Positions 8,521 through 16,541 of a stretch of DNA of 64,000 nucleotides are shown in pieces. How positions within the stretch are numbered: the stretch's first letter is position 1; each line of letters starts with the position of its first letter. The stretch is from positions 2,046,001 to 2,110,000 of the forward strand of contig NZ_VFQF01000001.1 in NCBI RefSeq assembly GCF_006717145.1, written 5' to 3'. The notes under the pieces are model-generated. The model was not told the origin of the DNA and did not search any database. It was given only the letters and a program-made list of their open reading frames with translations. This stretch comes from Humibacillus xanthopallidus (GTDB lineage: Bacteria > Actinomycetota > Actinomycetes > Actinomycetales > Dermatophilaceae). A program made the translations under genes and the position numbers.

Positions 8521-9648
8521 TCAGCGGGCCAGGTCGTCGTCGGTGAGCGGCGCGCCTGCGGACACGTCACGGGCGAGCACCCGGCCGCGGATGTCGACCG
8601 CCGGGCTGATGCCGCCCTCCGGACGCAGCAGCTGGAGGTCGGCGCCGGTCAGCGCGGCCCCGGCTGCGAGGTCGTGCGCGGCGTGCCACGAGCGGCGCAC
8701 GAGGACGGCGTTCTCCTCCTCCGAGGGCATCCGCACCTTGACCCCGTCGCCGAGCGCGGCCGCGAGCAGCTTCGTCTGCGTGACGTAGTCGGCGAGCGCC
8801 TCCGGCTCGAGGCTGGCGAGGTGGTCAGGCCCCGGCAGGGTGCGGTCGCTCGTGAAGTGCTTCTCGAGGACCGGCGCGCCGAGGGCCACCGCACCGAGCG
8901 CGGTCGTCAGCCCGGGCGTGTGGTCCGACCACCCCACCGGTATGCCGTGCCGCTCGGTCAGGCGCGGGATGACCCGTAGGTTGCACTCCTCCACGGGCGC
9001 CGGGTAGGCCGAGACGCAGTGGAAGAGCACGAGCCCGGGGGCACCGTCGCAGGCCTCGACCGCCGCGGCCACCTCGTCCTCGGTGCCCATGCCGGTGGAC
9101 ACGAGCAGCGTCACTCCGAGCCGGGCGAGCTCGCGCAGGTAGGGCAGGTTGGTCAGCTCGCCGGAGCTGACCTTGAGCGCCGGCAGCCCGAGCCCGACGA
9201 GCATCTCGGCACTGTCGAGGTCGAACGGAGTCGACAGGAACGTCGAGCCCGCCTCGGTGGCGTGGTCGCGCAGCTCGGCCCAGGCCTCGGCCGGCAGGGT
9301 GAGGGCCTCGAGGAGGCTGCGCTGGTCTGCCGAGCCGCCCCGGTCGCGCTGGTAGGGCGTCGTCGCCGCGGCGGACGAGACGAGCTTGTCGGGCGAGAAG
9401 GTCTGGAACTTCACGGCGTCGGCGCCGGCTGCGGCCGCGATGTCGACGAGGCGGTGGGCGAGGTCGAGGTCGCCGTTGTGGTTCACGCCGGCCTCGGCGA
9501 TGACGTAGACGTCACCGGGGGTCGGGACCATCCGGCCGGCGATCTCGACAGGGGTCACGTGGGTCGAGTCCGTCGCGGCGTGGCCGCGCTCAGCGGTGAC
9601 GGCGGGCTCGGGGTTCACGGCGGGCTCGGGGCTCGCTGGGGTCGTCAT
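8521..9648 (-). CDS. legI: NeuB/LegI-like nonulosonic acid synthase with C-terminal SAF domain
   Basis: This 375-residue enzyme condenses phosphoenolpyruvate with a six-carbon amino sugar to form the nine-carbon acid, the defining reaction of the pathway. The NeuB TIM barrel spans about residues 45-290, with EAGVNHNGDLDLAHRLVD, FHCVSAYPAPVEE and the signature LEKHFTSDRTLPGPDH. A SAF (antifreeze-like) domain follows, ending in RVLARDVSAGAPL. The first 40 residues are a Pro/Glu-rich extension not needed for the fold. ATG 9648 has GGAGGA upstream and overlaps the neuD-like stop as ATGA. Membership of the NeuB family is secure. Legionaminate rather than sialate is inferred from the LegB and LegC neighbours. 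Confidence 0.93.
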   Translation of the reverse strand: MTTPASPEPAVNPEPAVTAERGHAATDSTHVTPVEIAGRMVPTPGDVYVIAEAGVNHNGDLDLAHRLVDIAAAAGADAVKFQTFSPDKLVSSAAATTPYQRDRGGSADQRSLLEALTLPAEAWAELRDHATEAGSTFLSTPFDLDSAEMLVGLGLPALKVSSGELTNLPYLRELARLGVTLLVSTGMGTEDEVAAAVEACDGAPGLVLFHCVSAYPAPVEECNLRVIPRLTERHGIPVGWSDHTPGLTTALGAVALGAPVLEKHFTSDRTLPGPDHLASLEPEALADYVTQTKLLAAALGDGVKVRMPSEEENAVLVRRSWHAAHDLAAGAALTGADLQLLRPEGGISPAVDIRGRVLARDVSAGAPLTDDDLAR

Positions 9649-10280
9649 GAGGATCCTCCACGTCTGGTCGCCGGGACGCCGACGACCGTCTGTCCGTCGC
9701 CCACCGGGGTGGTGACGACGGCTCCCGAGCCGATGGTCACGCGGGCGCCGACCGTGACGCCGGGCAGGACGCGCGCCCCGCTGCCGACGAGGGTGGCGTC
9801 ACCGACCGAGGCCGCCCCGAGGAGCACGGCACCGGGCGCGACGTGCACCCCGACGCCGACGACACAGTCGTGCTCGACGACCGCTGCGGTGTTGACGATG
9901 ACGGCGTCACCGAGGTCGGCGGACGGGCCGACGTGCGCGTGCTCGAGCACGACGGTGCCCGCGCCGAGTCGGCTGCGCGGAGACACGGTGGCGGTGCTCG
10001 CGACGACCGGCGGCGAGCTGAGCCCACGGGCCAGCAGGTCGGCCACGAGACGAGCCCTGGCAGCGTTGGCGCCCACGGCCACGGTCAGGTGCAGCCCTTC
10101 GCGCTCCGCGAGTGCAAGAGCCTCGGTGTCGTCAGCGAGAACGTCGACGTGCCAAGGCTGCCCGCCGGTCTGGCCCGCGACGGCGACGACGCTGTGACCG
10201 GCCCGCTCGAGCACGTCGACGACCGAGCGGGCGTGACCACCGGCTCCGAGCACCACCCAGCCGCGGCTGGTGGCTGCCAC
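9645..10280 (-). CDS. legH: NeuD/LegH-like sugar N- or O-acetyltransferase
   Basis: This 211-residue NeuD-family protein has an N-terminal small Rossmann-like domain beginning WVVLGAGGHARSVVDVLERA. A left-handed beta-helix of hexapeptide repeats follows from about residue 90 (VSPRSRLGAGTVVLEHAHVG onward). Such enzymes transfer acetyl from acetyl-CoA to the 4-amino group made by LegC, or O-acetylate finished sialic acids. Context favours N-acetylation. The start is GTG 10280; the upstream gene ends 1 nt away, and the downstream legI overlaps by 4 nt, so it sits in the middle of a tightly packed operon. Confidence 0.85.
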   Translation of the reverse strand: MAATSRGWVVLGAGGHARSVVDVLERAGHSVVAVAGQTGGQPWHVDVLADDTEALALAEREGLHLTVAVGANAARARLVADLLARGLSSPPVVASTATVSPRSRLGAGTVVLEHAHVGPSADLGDAVIVNTAAVVEHDCVVGVGVHVAPGAVLLGAASVGDATLVGSGARVLPGVTVGARVTIGSGAVVTTPVGDGQTVVGVPATRRGGSS

Positions 10281-10281
10281 G

Positions 10282-11742
10282 TCAGGCCGTCCCTGCGGGG
10301 CCGGCGTGGCCGGCGTGGCCGGCGTGATTGCCGGCGTGGTGGCCGAGGGAGGCGGCCGCCTCGCCGAGGGCCACGCCCACCTTGCGGATGTTGTCGGGCG
10401 CCAGGACCGCGGCCACGCGCGGTGGGTCCAGCACGAGGCCCTCCCACGAGTTGCGCACGTAGTCGTGCACGAACCACTCGTCGATGCTCGCGCGGTCGGC
10501 GTGCAGCGACTCCCAGCCGCGCTGCGCCACGAACGCCGTGAGGTCGTCGGGCGCGCCGAGCGTCAGGACGTTGGCGAGGCCGCTCCACGGCATGTCCGCA
10601 CCCGTGACGACGGGCAGACCAAGCAGGCCGGCCTCGAGGCCGACAGTGCCGGTCGCCGTGACGGTGAAGACGGCGTCGCGCATCAGCTCGCGCGAGTCGG
10701 CGAAGGGGTCGATCGTCGCGATGTTGGGGTGGGCGTCGAACTGCGGCCAGTAGTCGGGGTCGCGCCGCCACATGAAGTGAGCGTGCTCCTTGACCGCGAC
10801 GCCGATGTCGAGCGGCGCCAGGGCGTCAGCGAGGACCCTTGCGGTGTAGGCCTGGTCGCGCCACTCCTGGCCCATGACATCGACGCTCGACTCGGGCTGC
10901 ACCTGCAGCGGCAGGAAGACGAAGCGCTCGGGCAGGGGGTCCCACCGGCGGCTCTGGTACTCCCGGAGGTTGAGCCGGGCCTTGACCGGGTTGAGCCACG
11001 GCAGGCGCGCGTAGTCAGAGGGCCTTGGCAGCTGGAGGTTGGCGCCGCGGTCGACGGCGAACTCCTTGACGCGGTCGGTGGCGAGGCGCCAGACCTCCTG
11101 CCCGGTCTCGACCTGGAGGTTGCGGGCGAAGCCCATCGGCCGGCCCTGCTCGGCCCGCCACGAGCAGATGAACTCCTCGCCCGCCGCGAGCGCCGACGCG
11201 TCCTCGACCTGCCGCTGCCACAGGGTGATGCCCTTGGGCGCGCCGATGAGGCCGAAGCGGTCGGAGGGCAGCCGGATGCCGCGCGGCCACGTGGCGAGGC
11301 CGCCGTGGTGGGTGACCAGACCCGCGGTGAGCAGCTCGGAGGTGACGGTGAACTCCGTGAGGGCGAGCACCGGGCCACGCCCGGCGATGACCGACTCGAG
11401 CTCCTCCGCGGCGAGGTTGAGGAAGTTCATCGCCGTGTCCACCCGGTTGCGGCGCAGGGCCCGCTCCGACACGAGCAGGTCGAGCACGTCGAGACCGACC
11501 CCGGCGCACGCGCGCTTGAGAGCGGCGTGGGGCGCGAGGCCACTGACGACGTTGGCCCTGCGCGCTGCGGCATACGGCAGCCGGACGGTGGTGGCCCGCG
11601 GGGCGTGCTGGCGCACCCAAGCGAGGTTGGCGTCGGTCCGCGCGACGAGGATGAGGTCCTTCGTCTCGAAGCCTGCGTGCACGAGTGCCGGCACGAGCAG
11701 GTCGTCGTAGCCCAACCCCATGTGGACCAGTGGTGTCACCAC
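10282..11742 (-). CDS. KpsC/KpsS-like (capsule synthesis family) putative nonulosonate transferase
   Basis: The product has 486 residues. The C-terminal half resembles the Capsule_synth family of KpsC and KpsS, which transfer Kdo: FVFLPLQVQPESSVDV near residue 275, VKEHAHFMWRRDPDYWP near 315, and TVTATGTVGLEAGLLGLPVV near 365. It lies between a flippase and the full nonulosonate pathway, so it is the best candidate here for the transferase that places the sugar. That role is an inference. The start is GTG 11742 with AGGAGAG about 10 nt upstream. The C-terminus ends in a short Gly-His-Ala repeat coded by a 9-bp tandem repeat. No signal peptide or membrane helix is apparent, fitting a cytoplasmic enzyme. 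Confidence 0.7.
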   Translation of the reverse strand: MVTPLVHMGLGYDDLLVPALVHAGFETKDLILVARTDANLAWVRQHAPRATTVRLPYAAARRANVVSGLAPHAALKRACAGVGLDVLDLLVSERALRRNRVDTAMNFLNLAAEELESVIAGRGPVLALTEFTVTSELLTAGLVTHHGGLATWPRGIRLPSDRFGLIGAPKGITLWQRQVEDASALAAGEEFICSWRAEQGRPMGFARNLQVETGQEVWRLATDRVKEFAVDRGANLQLPRPSDYARLPWLNPVKARLNLREYQSRRWDPLPERFVFLPLQVQPESSVDVMGQEWRDQAYTARVLADALAPLDIGVAVKEHAHFMWRRDPDYWPQFDAHPNIATIDPFADSRELMRDAVFTVTATGTVGLEAGLLGLPVVTGADMPWSGLANVLTLGAPDDLTAFVAQRGWESLHADRASIDEWFVHDYVRNSWEGLVLDPPRVAAVLAPDNIRKVGVALGEAAASLGHHAGNHAGHAGHAGPAGTA

Positions 11743-11793
11743 GAAAGCGTCTCTCCTGCGGATCGGTCGGTGCTGGTGGGCGAGCGCCTCATC

Positions 11794-13218
11794 CTAGCCG
11801 CGCAGCGTGCGCAGGATCCGTGGCGCGAGCAGCAGCGCCACCACGGCGACGACCGCAGCCGCGACGAGCCGCAGCCAGAGCGCGCCACCGGCCGACGGAG
11901 CCGCTGCACCGGCGAGGGCCACGAGCACGGCTCCGGCGGCGATGACCCACAGCCGCGGTGGCCACCGCAGCGGGCTGTGGGCGCGGGCGAACCACGTCGT
12001 GAGCGCCATGAGCACGGCATACCCGACGGCCTTGGCGACCGCGACGCCGACAATGCCGTGGGCGGGAGCGAGCCACAGGGCGAACCCGACGAGGACGGCG
12101 AGCGCGGCCCCCGCGGCCCACGCGAGCCGGCCGGTGCGCTCGGCGTCGAGCACTGCGAGCGACGAGCCCTGGTAGACCATGTAGGAGACCGACACCGTGC
12201 AGATGACCCCGAGCGCCGCGACCATCGCGACGCGGTCGAAGCCGGGGCCCGCCATGAGCGTGACGAGCCACGGGCCGAGCAGCGAGACCCCCGCGGCCCC
12301 GAGGCCGACGACGGCGGTCAGCGCGGTGCCGGTGCGGGCGGTCCAGCGCCACCGGCGGTCGAGCGGGTGCGACAGGACGAGCGGGCCCCAGGCGTTGAAG
12401 AGGGCGACGGCGAGGACGAACGGCATGTTCCCGAGCTGGAGCGCCACCTGGTAGGCACCGGTCGCCGCGTCCCCGACGAGCCACCGGGTCAGCAGCACGT
12501 CACCGGACAGCAGGCCCAGCATCGCCGCGGCCTGCGGCAGGAGCGGCGCCGCGAGACGCACCCCCGCGCGCACCCGCTCGCGCTCCGCGGTCGGCCACAG
12601 CGGGCGGCCGAGGAGCACCGCGACGGCCGCCGCCACGACGACCACGCCGGCGTATGCCGTGAGGTACGTCCCAGCCGTCGGCTCGGCCCGCGCGGCCAGC
12701 AGTCCCGCGAACTGCGCGGCAACCGTCGAGAGGACGGCGAGCGCGAGGAATCCCCACGGCTGCAGGCGAGCCCGCATCAGTGACTGCCCCGATACGACCG
12801 TCGTCAGACCGGCGCTCGCGAGGACGAGAGGCACCCACTGCGAGAGGTCGGCGTGGCCCGCCGCCGACAGGACGAGTGCCAGGGCGATGCCGAGCGCACC
12901 GAGGGCGAGGGCCACCAGGATCATCGTGCCGGCGAGGGCGCGGGCGGCGCGTGGGCCCTCGGTGCCGCGGTGGTGCTCGCGCAGGATCACCTGGGGCAGG
13001 CCGGCGGCGGCGAGGGTGCCGACCATCTGAACGACGACGAGGCCGGTGGCGACGCGGCCGAACTCGGCCGGCCCGAGGGCTCGCGTCGCGAAAGGCAGCA
13101 CGAGCAGCACGCCGAGACCCTGCAGGGCCGTGCCGACGAGATAGACGACCGAGTGCGCGCCGAGCGAGGCGCCGGCTCGGTCGGCGGGGGGCGCGGTGCC
13201 TTCGGGCGGGCTCGTCAC
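11794..13218 (-). CDS. Oligosaccharide flippase (Wzx/MATE-like membrane protein)
   Basis: This 474-residue protein has about 12-14 hydrophobic helices, starting with ASLGAHSVVYLVGTALQGLG and LPFATRALGPAEFGRVAT. Both phrases are typical of polysaccharide flippases, which move lipid-linked glycans across the membrane. It is the first gene of the minus-strand nonulosonate operon, 51 nt before the glycosyltransferase. GTG 13218 is the start, since a TACCTT hexamer lies 7 nt upstream, predicting a leaderless mRNA. A long in-frame extension upstream would translate the repeat array and is rejected. It may export a nonulosonate-containing glycan or its lipid-linked precursor. Confidence 0.85.
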   Translation of the reverse strand: MTSPPEGTAPPADRAGASLGAHSVVYLVGTALQGLGVLLVLPFATRALGPAEFGRVATGLVVVQMVGTLAAAGLPQVILREHHRGTEGPRAARALAGTMILVALALGALGIALALVLSAAGHADLSQWVPLVLASAGLTTVVSGQSLMRARLQPWGFLALAVLSTVAAQFAGLLAARAEPTAGTYLTAYAGVVVVAAAVAVLLGRPLWPTAERERVRAGVRLAAPLLPQAAAMLGLLSGDVLLTRWLVGDAATGAYQVALQLGNMPFVLAVALFNAWGPLVLSHPLDRRWRWTARTGTALTAVVGLGAAGVSLLGPWLVTLMAGPGFDRVAMVAALGVICTVSVSYMVYQGSSLAVLDAERTGRLAWAAGAALAVLVGFALWLAPAHGIVGVAVAKAVGYAVLMALTTWFARAHSPLRWPPRLWVIAAGAVLVALAGAAAPSAGGALWLRLVAAAVVAVVALLLAPRILRTLRG

Positions 13219-13225
13219 AGACCCG

Positions 13226-13231
13226 AAGGTA
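13226..13231 (-). promoter_or_regulatory. -10 element (TACCTT) of the minus-strand nonulosonate operon
   Basis: TACCTT with a 7-nt spacer precedes GTG 13218. It marks the left edge of the region holding array C. Confidence 0.55.
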
Positions 13232-13256
13232 CCGGTGGCGGCGGCGCGACCCGTCC

Positions 13257-13825
13257 AGCCGCACACCGCGAGGACCGCGGCACACCTCCGGGACCGCGGC
13301 ACACGGCACACGTGTGCGGCTGACCTCGACATGGACCGCTGGCCACGCCCACACTCCCCGGCGAGCCGCACACCCCAGCGCGCGCCGCACGCTCCGCGGG
13401 CCGCGGCACACCTCGGGCACCGGGGCACACGGCACACGGTGTGCGGCTGACCTCGACATGGACCGCTCGCCGCGCCCACACTCCCCGGCGAGCCGCATAC
13501 CCCAGCGCGGGTCGCACACCTCGGGGGCCGCGGCACACCTCGGGGACCGGGGCACACGGCATACGGTGTGCGCCTGACCTCGACATGGACCGCTGGCCAC
13601 GCCCACACTCCCCGGCGAGCCGCACACCCCAGCGCGGGTCGCACACCCCGCGGGTAGCGGCACACGGCATACGGTGTGCGGCTGACCTCGACATGGACCG
13701 CTGGCCACGCCCACACTTCCCGGCGAGCCGCACACCCCAGCGCGGGTCGCACGCTCCGCGGGCAGCGGCACACCTCGGGGACCGGGGCACACGGCATACG
13801 GTGTGCGGCTGACCGCGAGGTGTGC
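13257..13825. repeat. Array C: direct repeats of 108-129 bp between divergent nonulosonate operons
   Basis: The word GTGTGCGGCTGACC (third copy has one C for G) begins at 13312, 13441, 13566, 13674 and 13801, giving repeat lengths of 129, 125, 108 and 127 bp. Each unit carries GACCTCGACATGGACCGCT (not the last, partial one), a CCGGCGAGCCGCA block and a GCACACCTCGGGG block, and ends in CACACGGCATACGGTGTG or a close variant, in which CACAC and GTGTG can pair. The short 108-bp unit lacks part of the CACACCTCGGGG stretch. The array lies upstream of both operons, between their -10 elements at 13226-13231 and 13864-13869. Several open frames cross it, but their repetitive Arg, His and Pro content marks them as non-coding. 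Confidence 0.92.
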
Positions 13826-13863
13826 GAAGCGCGCCGACGTGCGCGGCCAGCTGGTGCGTCCTC

Positions 13864-13869
13864 TAGCCT
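13864..13869 (+). promoter_or_regulatory. -10 element (TAGCCT) of the plus-strand nonulosonate operon
   Basis: TAGCCT with a 6-nt spacer precedes GTG 13876, again predicting a leaderless message. Confidence 0.55.
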
Positions 13870-13875
13870 GCAGGT

Positions 13876-14913
13876 GTGCCCAGCCCGTCCGCCCCGACGC
13901 TGCGCGTGGTCGTGCGCGGCTCCGGATCGATCGGGCAGCGCCACGCCCGGGTCTTCCGCCAGGTCGGCGCCGACGTCTCGCTCTGGCCCGTCCGCGACCG
14001 AGGGCTCAATGCCGATGCCACGGACGACGCGACGGGCGCGCGTCTGCTCGACAACACGACGGGCCCGGCCGCCCTGCGCGACGCGTTCGTCGTCGTCGCC
14101 ACCGACACCTCGCGCCACGTGGCCGACGCCCTCGAGGCTCTCGACGCCGGGGCCGAGATGGTGCTCGTCGAGAAGCCGGTGGCCCCGACGGCAGCGGCCG
14201 CCCGCGACCTCGAGACGCATCCGCGCCGGTCGGCCGTGTGGGTCGCGGCACCGCTGCGCGCCCATGAGGGGTTCCGCCACCTGCGCCGACTCGTCGGTCG
14301 CCTCGACCGCGGCGGCGCGGCCCACGTCTGGTCACAGTCGTGGCTCCCCGACTGGCGACCCGACCGTGACTACCGCGAGTCCTACTCCGCGCGCGCCGAC
14401 GAGGGCGGGGTGCTTCGCGACCTCGTCCACGAGATCGACTACGCGACAGTGCTTTTCGGCTCACCTGCCCTGCTCGGGGCGAGCCTGGCCACAGGCGGCC
14501 CACTCGAGATCGAGTCCGAGCAGGCGGCCACCCTCCTGTGGGCCGGCGGGCTCTTCGACGTCACTGCTCGGCTGGACTACACCACCCGCCCGACCACGCG
14601 CGGCGTCGTCATCACGTCGCCCGACGGCACCCTCGAGTGGGACGTCGCGCGTGCCACGGTGCGCCACACCACCGCCGCCGGCGACATCACCGAGCAGGTC
14701 TTCGAGCACGACCTCGACCGCGACATCGTCATGGGCACCCAGGCCCGGGCCGCGCTCGAGCTGCGACCGACGTCCCCGCTCGACGAGCGGGTCGCCCGAG
14801 GGGCCCCGGCCACGCTCTCCGACGGCATCGATGCCGTGCGCCTCTGCGACGAGGCCCGGGGCGTCGGCACGCGCGACACTGCCACCATCTCGACCCCGGA
14901 GGACGCACCGTGA
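13876..14913 (+). CDS. ptmF: PtmF-like Gfo/Idh/MocA oxidoreductase
   Basis: This 345-residue NAD(P)-dependent oxidoreductase opens with the Rossmann motif GSGSIGQRHARV and has the family's VEKPVAP motif near residue 99. A C-terminal alpha/beta domain contains the phrase WLPDWRPDRDYRESYSA. PtmF in Campylobacter works with PtmA and PgmL in an alternative route to glucosamine phosphate for legionaminic acid. Here it heads the operon ptmF-legF-ptmA. GTG 13876 was chosen over GTG 13874 for frame and for the TAGCCT hexamer 6 nt upstream. It overlaps the cytidylyltransferase start as GTGA. The exact reaction is inferred from the gene neighbourhood. Confidence 0.8.
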   Translation: MPSPSAPTLRVVVRGSGSIGQRHARVFRQVGADVSLWPVRDRGLNADATDDATGARLLDNTTGPAALRDAFVVVATDTSRHVADALEALDAGAEMVLVEKPVAPTAAAARDLETHPRRSAVWVAAPLRAHEGFRHLRRLVGRLDRGGAAHVWSQSWLPDWRPDRDYRESYSARADEGGVLRDLVHEIDYATVLFGSPALLGASLATGGPLEIESEQAATLLWAGGLFDVTARLDYTTRPTTRGVVITSPDGTLEWDVARATVRHTTAAGDITEQVFEHDLDRDIVMGTQARAALELRPTSPLDERVARGAPATLSDGIDAVRLCDEARGVGTRDTATISTPEDAP

Positions 14914-15671
14914 CCACCACAGAGCAGCCCCGCGTCCTGGCCGTCATCCCCGCGCGCGGCGGCTCGAAAGGCCTCCCGGGCAAGAACACCCGCCGGCTCT
15001 TCGGGCTGCCCCTCATCGTCCACAGCATCCGTGCGGCGGAGCTCACGCCCTCGATCACCCGCTGTGTCGTCTCGACCGACTCCGACGAGATAGCAGCCGT
15101 AGCAAGGGCTTTCGGCGGCGAGGCCCCCTTCCTGCGCCCTGCCGAGCTCGCCGGCGACGACGCGCCGATGGCCCCGGTCGTGCGGCACGCCCTCGAGTGG
15201 TGCGAGGCCGACGAGGGCGAGCGCTACGACGCGGTGCTGCTGCTCGACCCGACGAGCCCCGCGCGTGTGCCCGAGCAGCTCGCCGACGCCGCCCGCCGCC
15301 TCGCTGCCCACCCCGAGCTCGACGGCGTCATCAGCGTGTCCGAGCCCACCTTCAACCCGGTGTGGGTGGGCGTGCGCCCCGCCGGCTCACCCGACGGCGC
15401 GCTCGAGCGGTTTTTCGACTCCGGAGCCGGGGTCACCCGACGTCAGGATGCCGACCGCTTCCTGCGCATCAACGGCAACTTCTACCTCTGGCGCGCCGAC
15501 TTCGTGCGCCGCCTCGAGACGTCGTGGTTCGACGAAGGCCGACACGCCGGGGCCGAGATTCCTGAGTCGCAGGCCTTCTCGATCGACGACGAGTACGAGT
15601 TCCGCCTCATCGAGGCGCTCATCGTCGCCGGGATCATCCGGCTGCCGTGGATCGAGAGGGAGACCCAGTGA
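14910..15671 (+). CDS. legF: CMP-nonulosonic acid synthetase (acylneuraminate cytidylyltransferase)
   Basis: The enzyme activates the nine-carbon acid with CTP to give the CMP-sugar used by the transferase. The 253-residue protein starts with VLAVIPARGGSKGLPGKNTR, the cytidylyltransferase signature. It continues with the sugar-binding stretch FLRINGNFYLWRADFV and the late motif AFSIDDEYEFRLIEALI, both typical of NeuA, LegF and PseF enzymes. GTG 14910 overlaps the ptmF stop and has GGAGG 8 nt upstream. The 3' end overlaps the SDR gene as GTGA. Its presence makes the two-armed locus complete to the activated sugar. CMP-Neu5Ac, CMP-Leg and CMP-Pse synthetases cannot be told apart safely by eye. 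Confidence 0.92.
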   Translation: MTTTEQPRVLAVIPARGGSKGLPGKNTRRLFGLPLIVHSIRAAELTPSITRCVVSTDSDEIAAVARAFGGEAPFLRPAELAGDDAPMAPVVRHALEWCEADEGERYDAVLLLDPTSPARVPEQLADAARRLAAHPELDGVISVSEPTFNPVWVGVRPAGSPDGALERFFDSGAGVTRRQDADRFLRINGNFYLWRADFVRRLETSWFDEGRHAGAEIPESQAFSIDDEYEFRLIEALIVAGIIRLPWIERETQ

Positions 15672-16462
15672 CGACCGACCTGACCGACCTGACCGACCTC
15701 GGCGGCCGGACAGCCGTCGTCACCGGCGGTGCCGGACCACTGGGAGCCGTGCTCGCCGATGCGCTCGCCTCGGCGGGTGCCCGGGTCGTCGTCGTCGACC
15801 TCCACCCCGACTCGTGCGCCGCGACGGCGAACGGGCTGCCGGGCGAGGGACACGTCGCCGTCACGGCCGATCTGCTTGACCCACAAGGTCTTTCGGCGGT
15901 CGTCGATGCGGTCGGACGGTTGGACGCGTGCGACATCCTCGTCAACAACGCCGCCTTCACCGGCACCTCCGGTGTGCCGGGGTATGCCGTCCCCTTCGAG
16001 GAGCAGACCGACGAGTCCTTCGCGATGGCGCTGGCTCTCAACCTCACCGCGCCCTTCTCGTTGACGCGCCGGCTCGCGCCCCTGCTGCGCGCGGGCGGGC
16101 ACGGCAGCGTGGTGAACGTCTCGAGCATCTACGGTCTCGTCGGGCCCAACATGGGGCTCTACGAGGGGACGCGCATGGGCAACCCTGCGGCATACGCGGC
16201 GAGCAAGGGTGGGCTCGCCCAGCTGACGCGCTACCTCTCGACCGTGCTGGCGCCCGAGGTGCGGGTCAACGCCTTCGCCCCCGGCGGCATCGCCCGCGGT
16301 CAGGACGACGCCTTCGTCGAGCGCTACGAGCGGCTCACCCCGCTGGGCCGGATGGGCACGGAGGACGACTTCCGCGGCGTCGTCACGTGGCTCGCGTCGG
16401 ATGCCTCGGCCTACGTCACCGGCCAGGTCGTCGCCGTCGACGGCGGCTGGACCGCCTGGTAG
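15668..16462 (+). CDS. ptmA: PtmA-like short-chain dehydrogenase/reductase
   Basis: This 264-residue classical SDR has the cofactor motif TGGAGPLG near residue 18, NNAA near 93, the catalytic Ser in VNVSSIYGLVGPN, and YAASK as the Tyr/Lys pair. Its phrase GPNMGLYEGTRMGNPAAYAAS is like that of PtmA and related sugar-nonulosonate SDRs. GTG 15668 overlaps the cytidylyltransferase stop; an in-frame ATG at 15647 would extend the protein by 7 residues. The first codons are a 9-bp tandem repeat giving TDLTDLTDL. It closes the plus arm of the nonulosonate locus and is followed within 11 nt by a perfect inverted repeat. Confidence 0.82.
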   Translation: MTTDLTDLTDLGGRTAVVTGGAGPLGAVLADALASAGARVVVVDLHPDSCAATANGLPGEGHVAVTADLLDPQGLSAVVDAVGRLDACDILVNNAAFTGTSGVPGYAVPFEEQTDESFAMALALNLTAPFSLTRRLAPLLRAGGHGSVVNVSSIYGLVGPNMGLYEGTRMGNPAAYAASKGGLAQLTRYLSTVLAPEVRVNAFAPGGIARGQDDAFVERYERLTPLGRMGTEDDFRGVVTWLASDASAYVTGQVVAVDGGWTAW

Positions 16463-16472
16463 CCCGTCCCCA

Positions 16473-16540
16473 CCAATCGAAAGAGCAGTTCGTCGGGAGG
16501 TCGCCCAGCGACCGGGCCGACGAACTGCTCTTTCGATTGG
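16473..16540. terminator. Perfect 24-bp inverted repeat between convergent genes (array D)
   Basis: Arms at 16473-16496 and 16517-16540 are exact reverse complements over 24 bp with a 20-nt loop. The right arm ends 1 nt before the stop codon of the minus-strand LLM gene. It is very likely a two-way terminator, though no U-run follows on either strand. Confidence 0.8.
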
Positions 16541-16541
16541 G

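Noticed and set aside
13196-13812. Open frames of 84-430 codons across array C
   Set aside because: They follow the direct repeats and give repeated His/Arg/Pro peptides. The real starts of the flanking genes lie outside the array.
5142-16462. Pseudaminic acid (Pse) or sialic acid (Neu) pathway
   Set aside because: LegB/LegC-type text, a NeuC-type epimerase and Ptm homologues do not fit PseB/PseC/PseG, and a 4-aminotransferase is not needed for sialic acid. A related diamino product remains possible.
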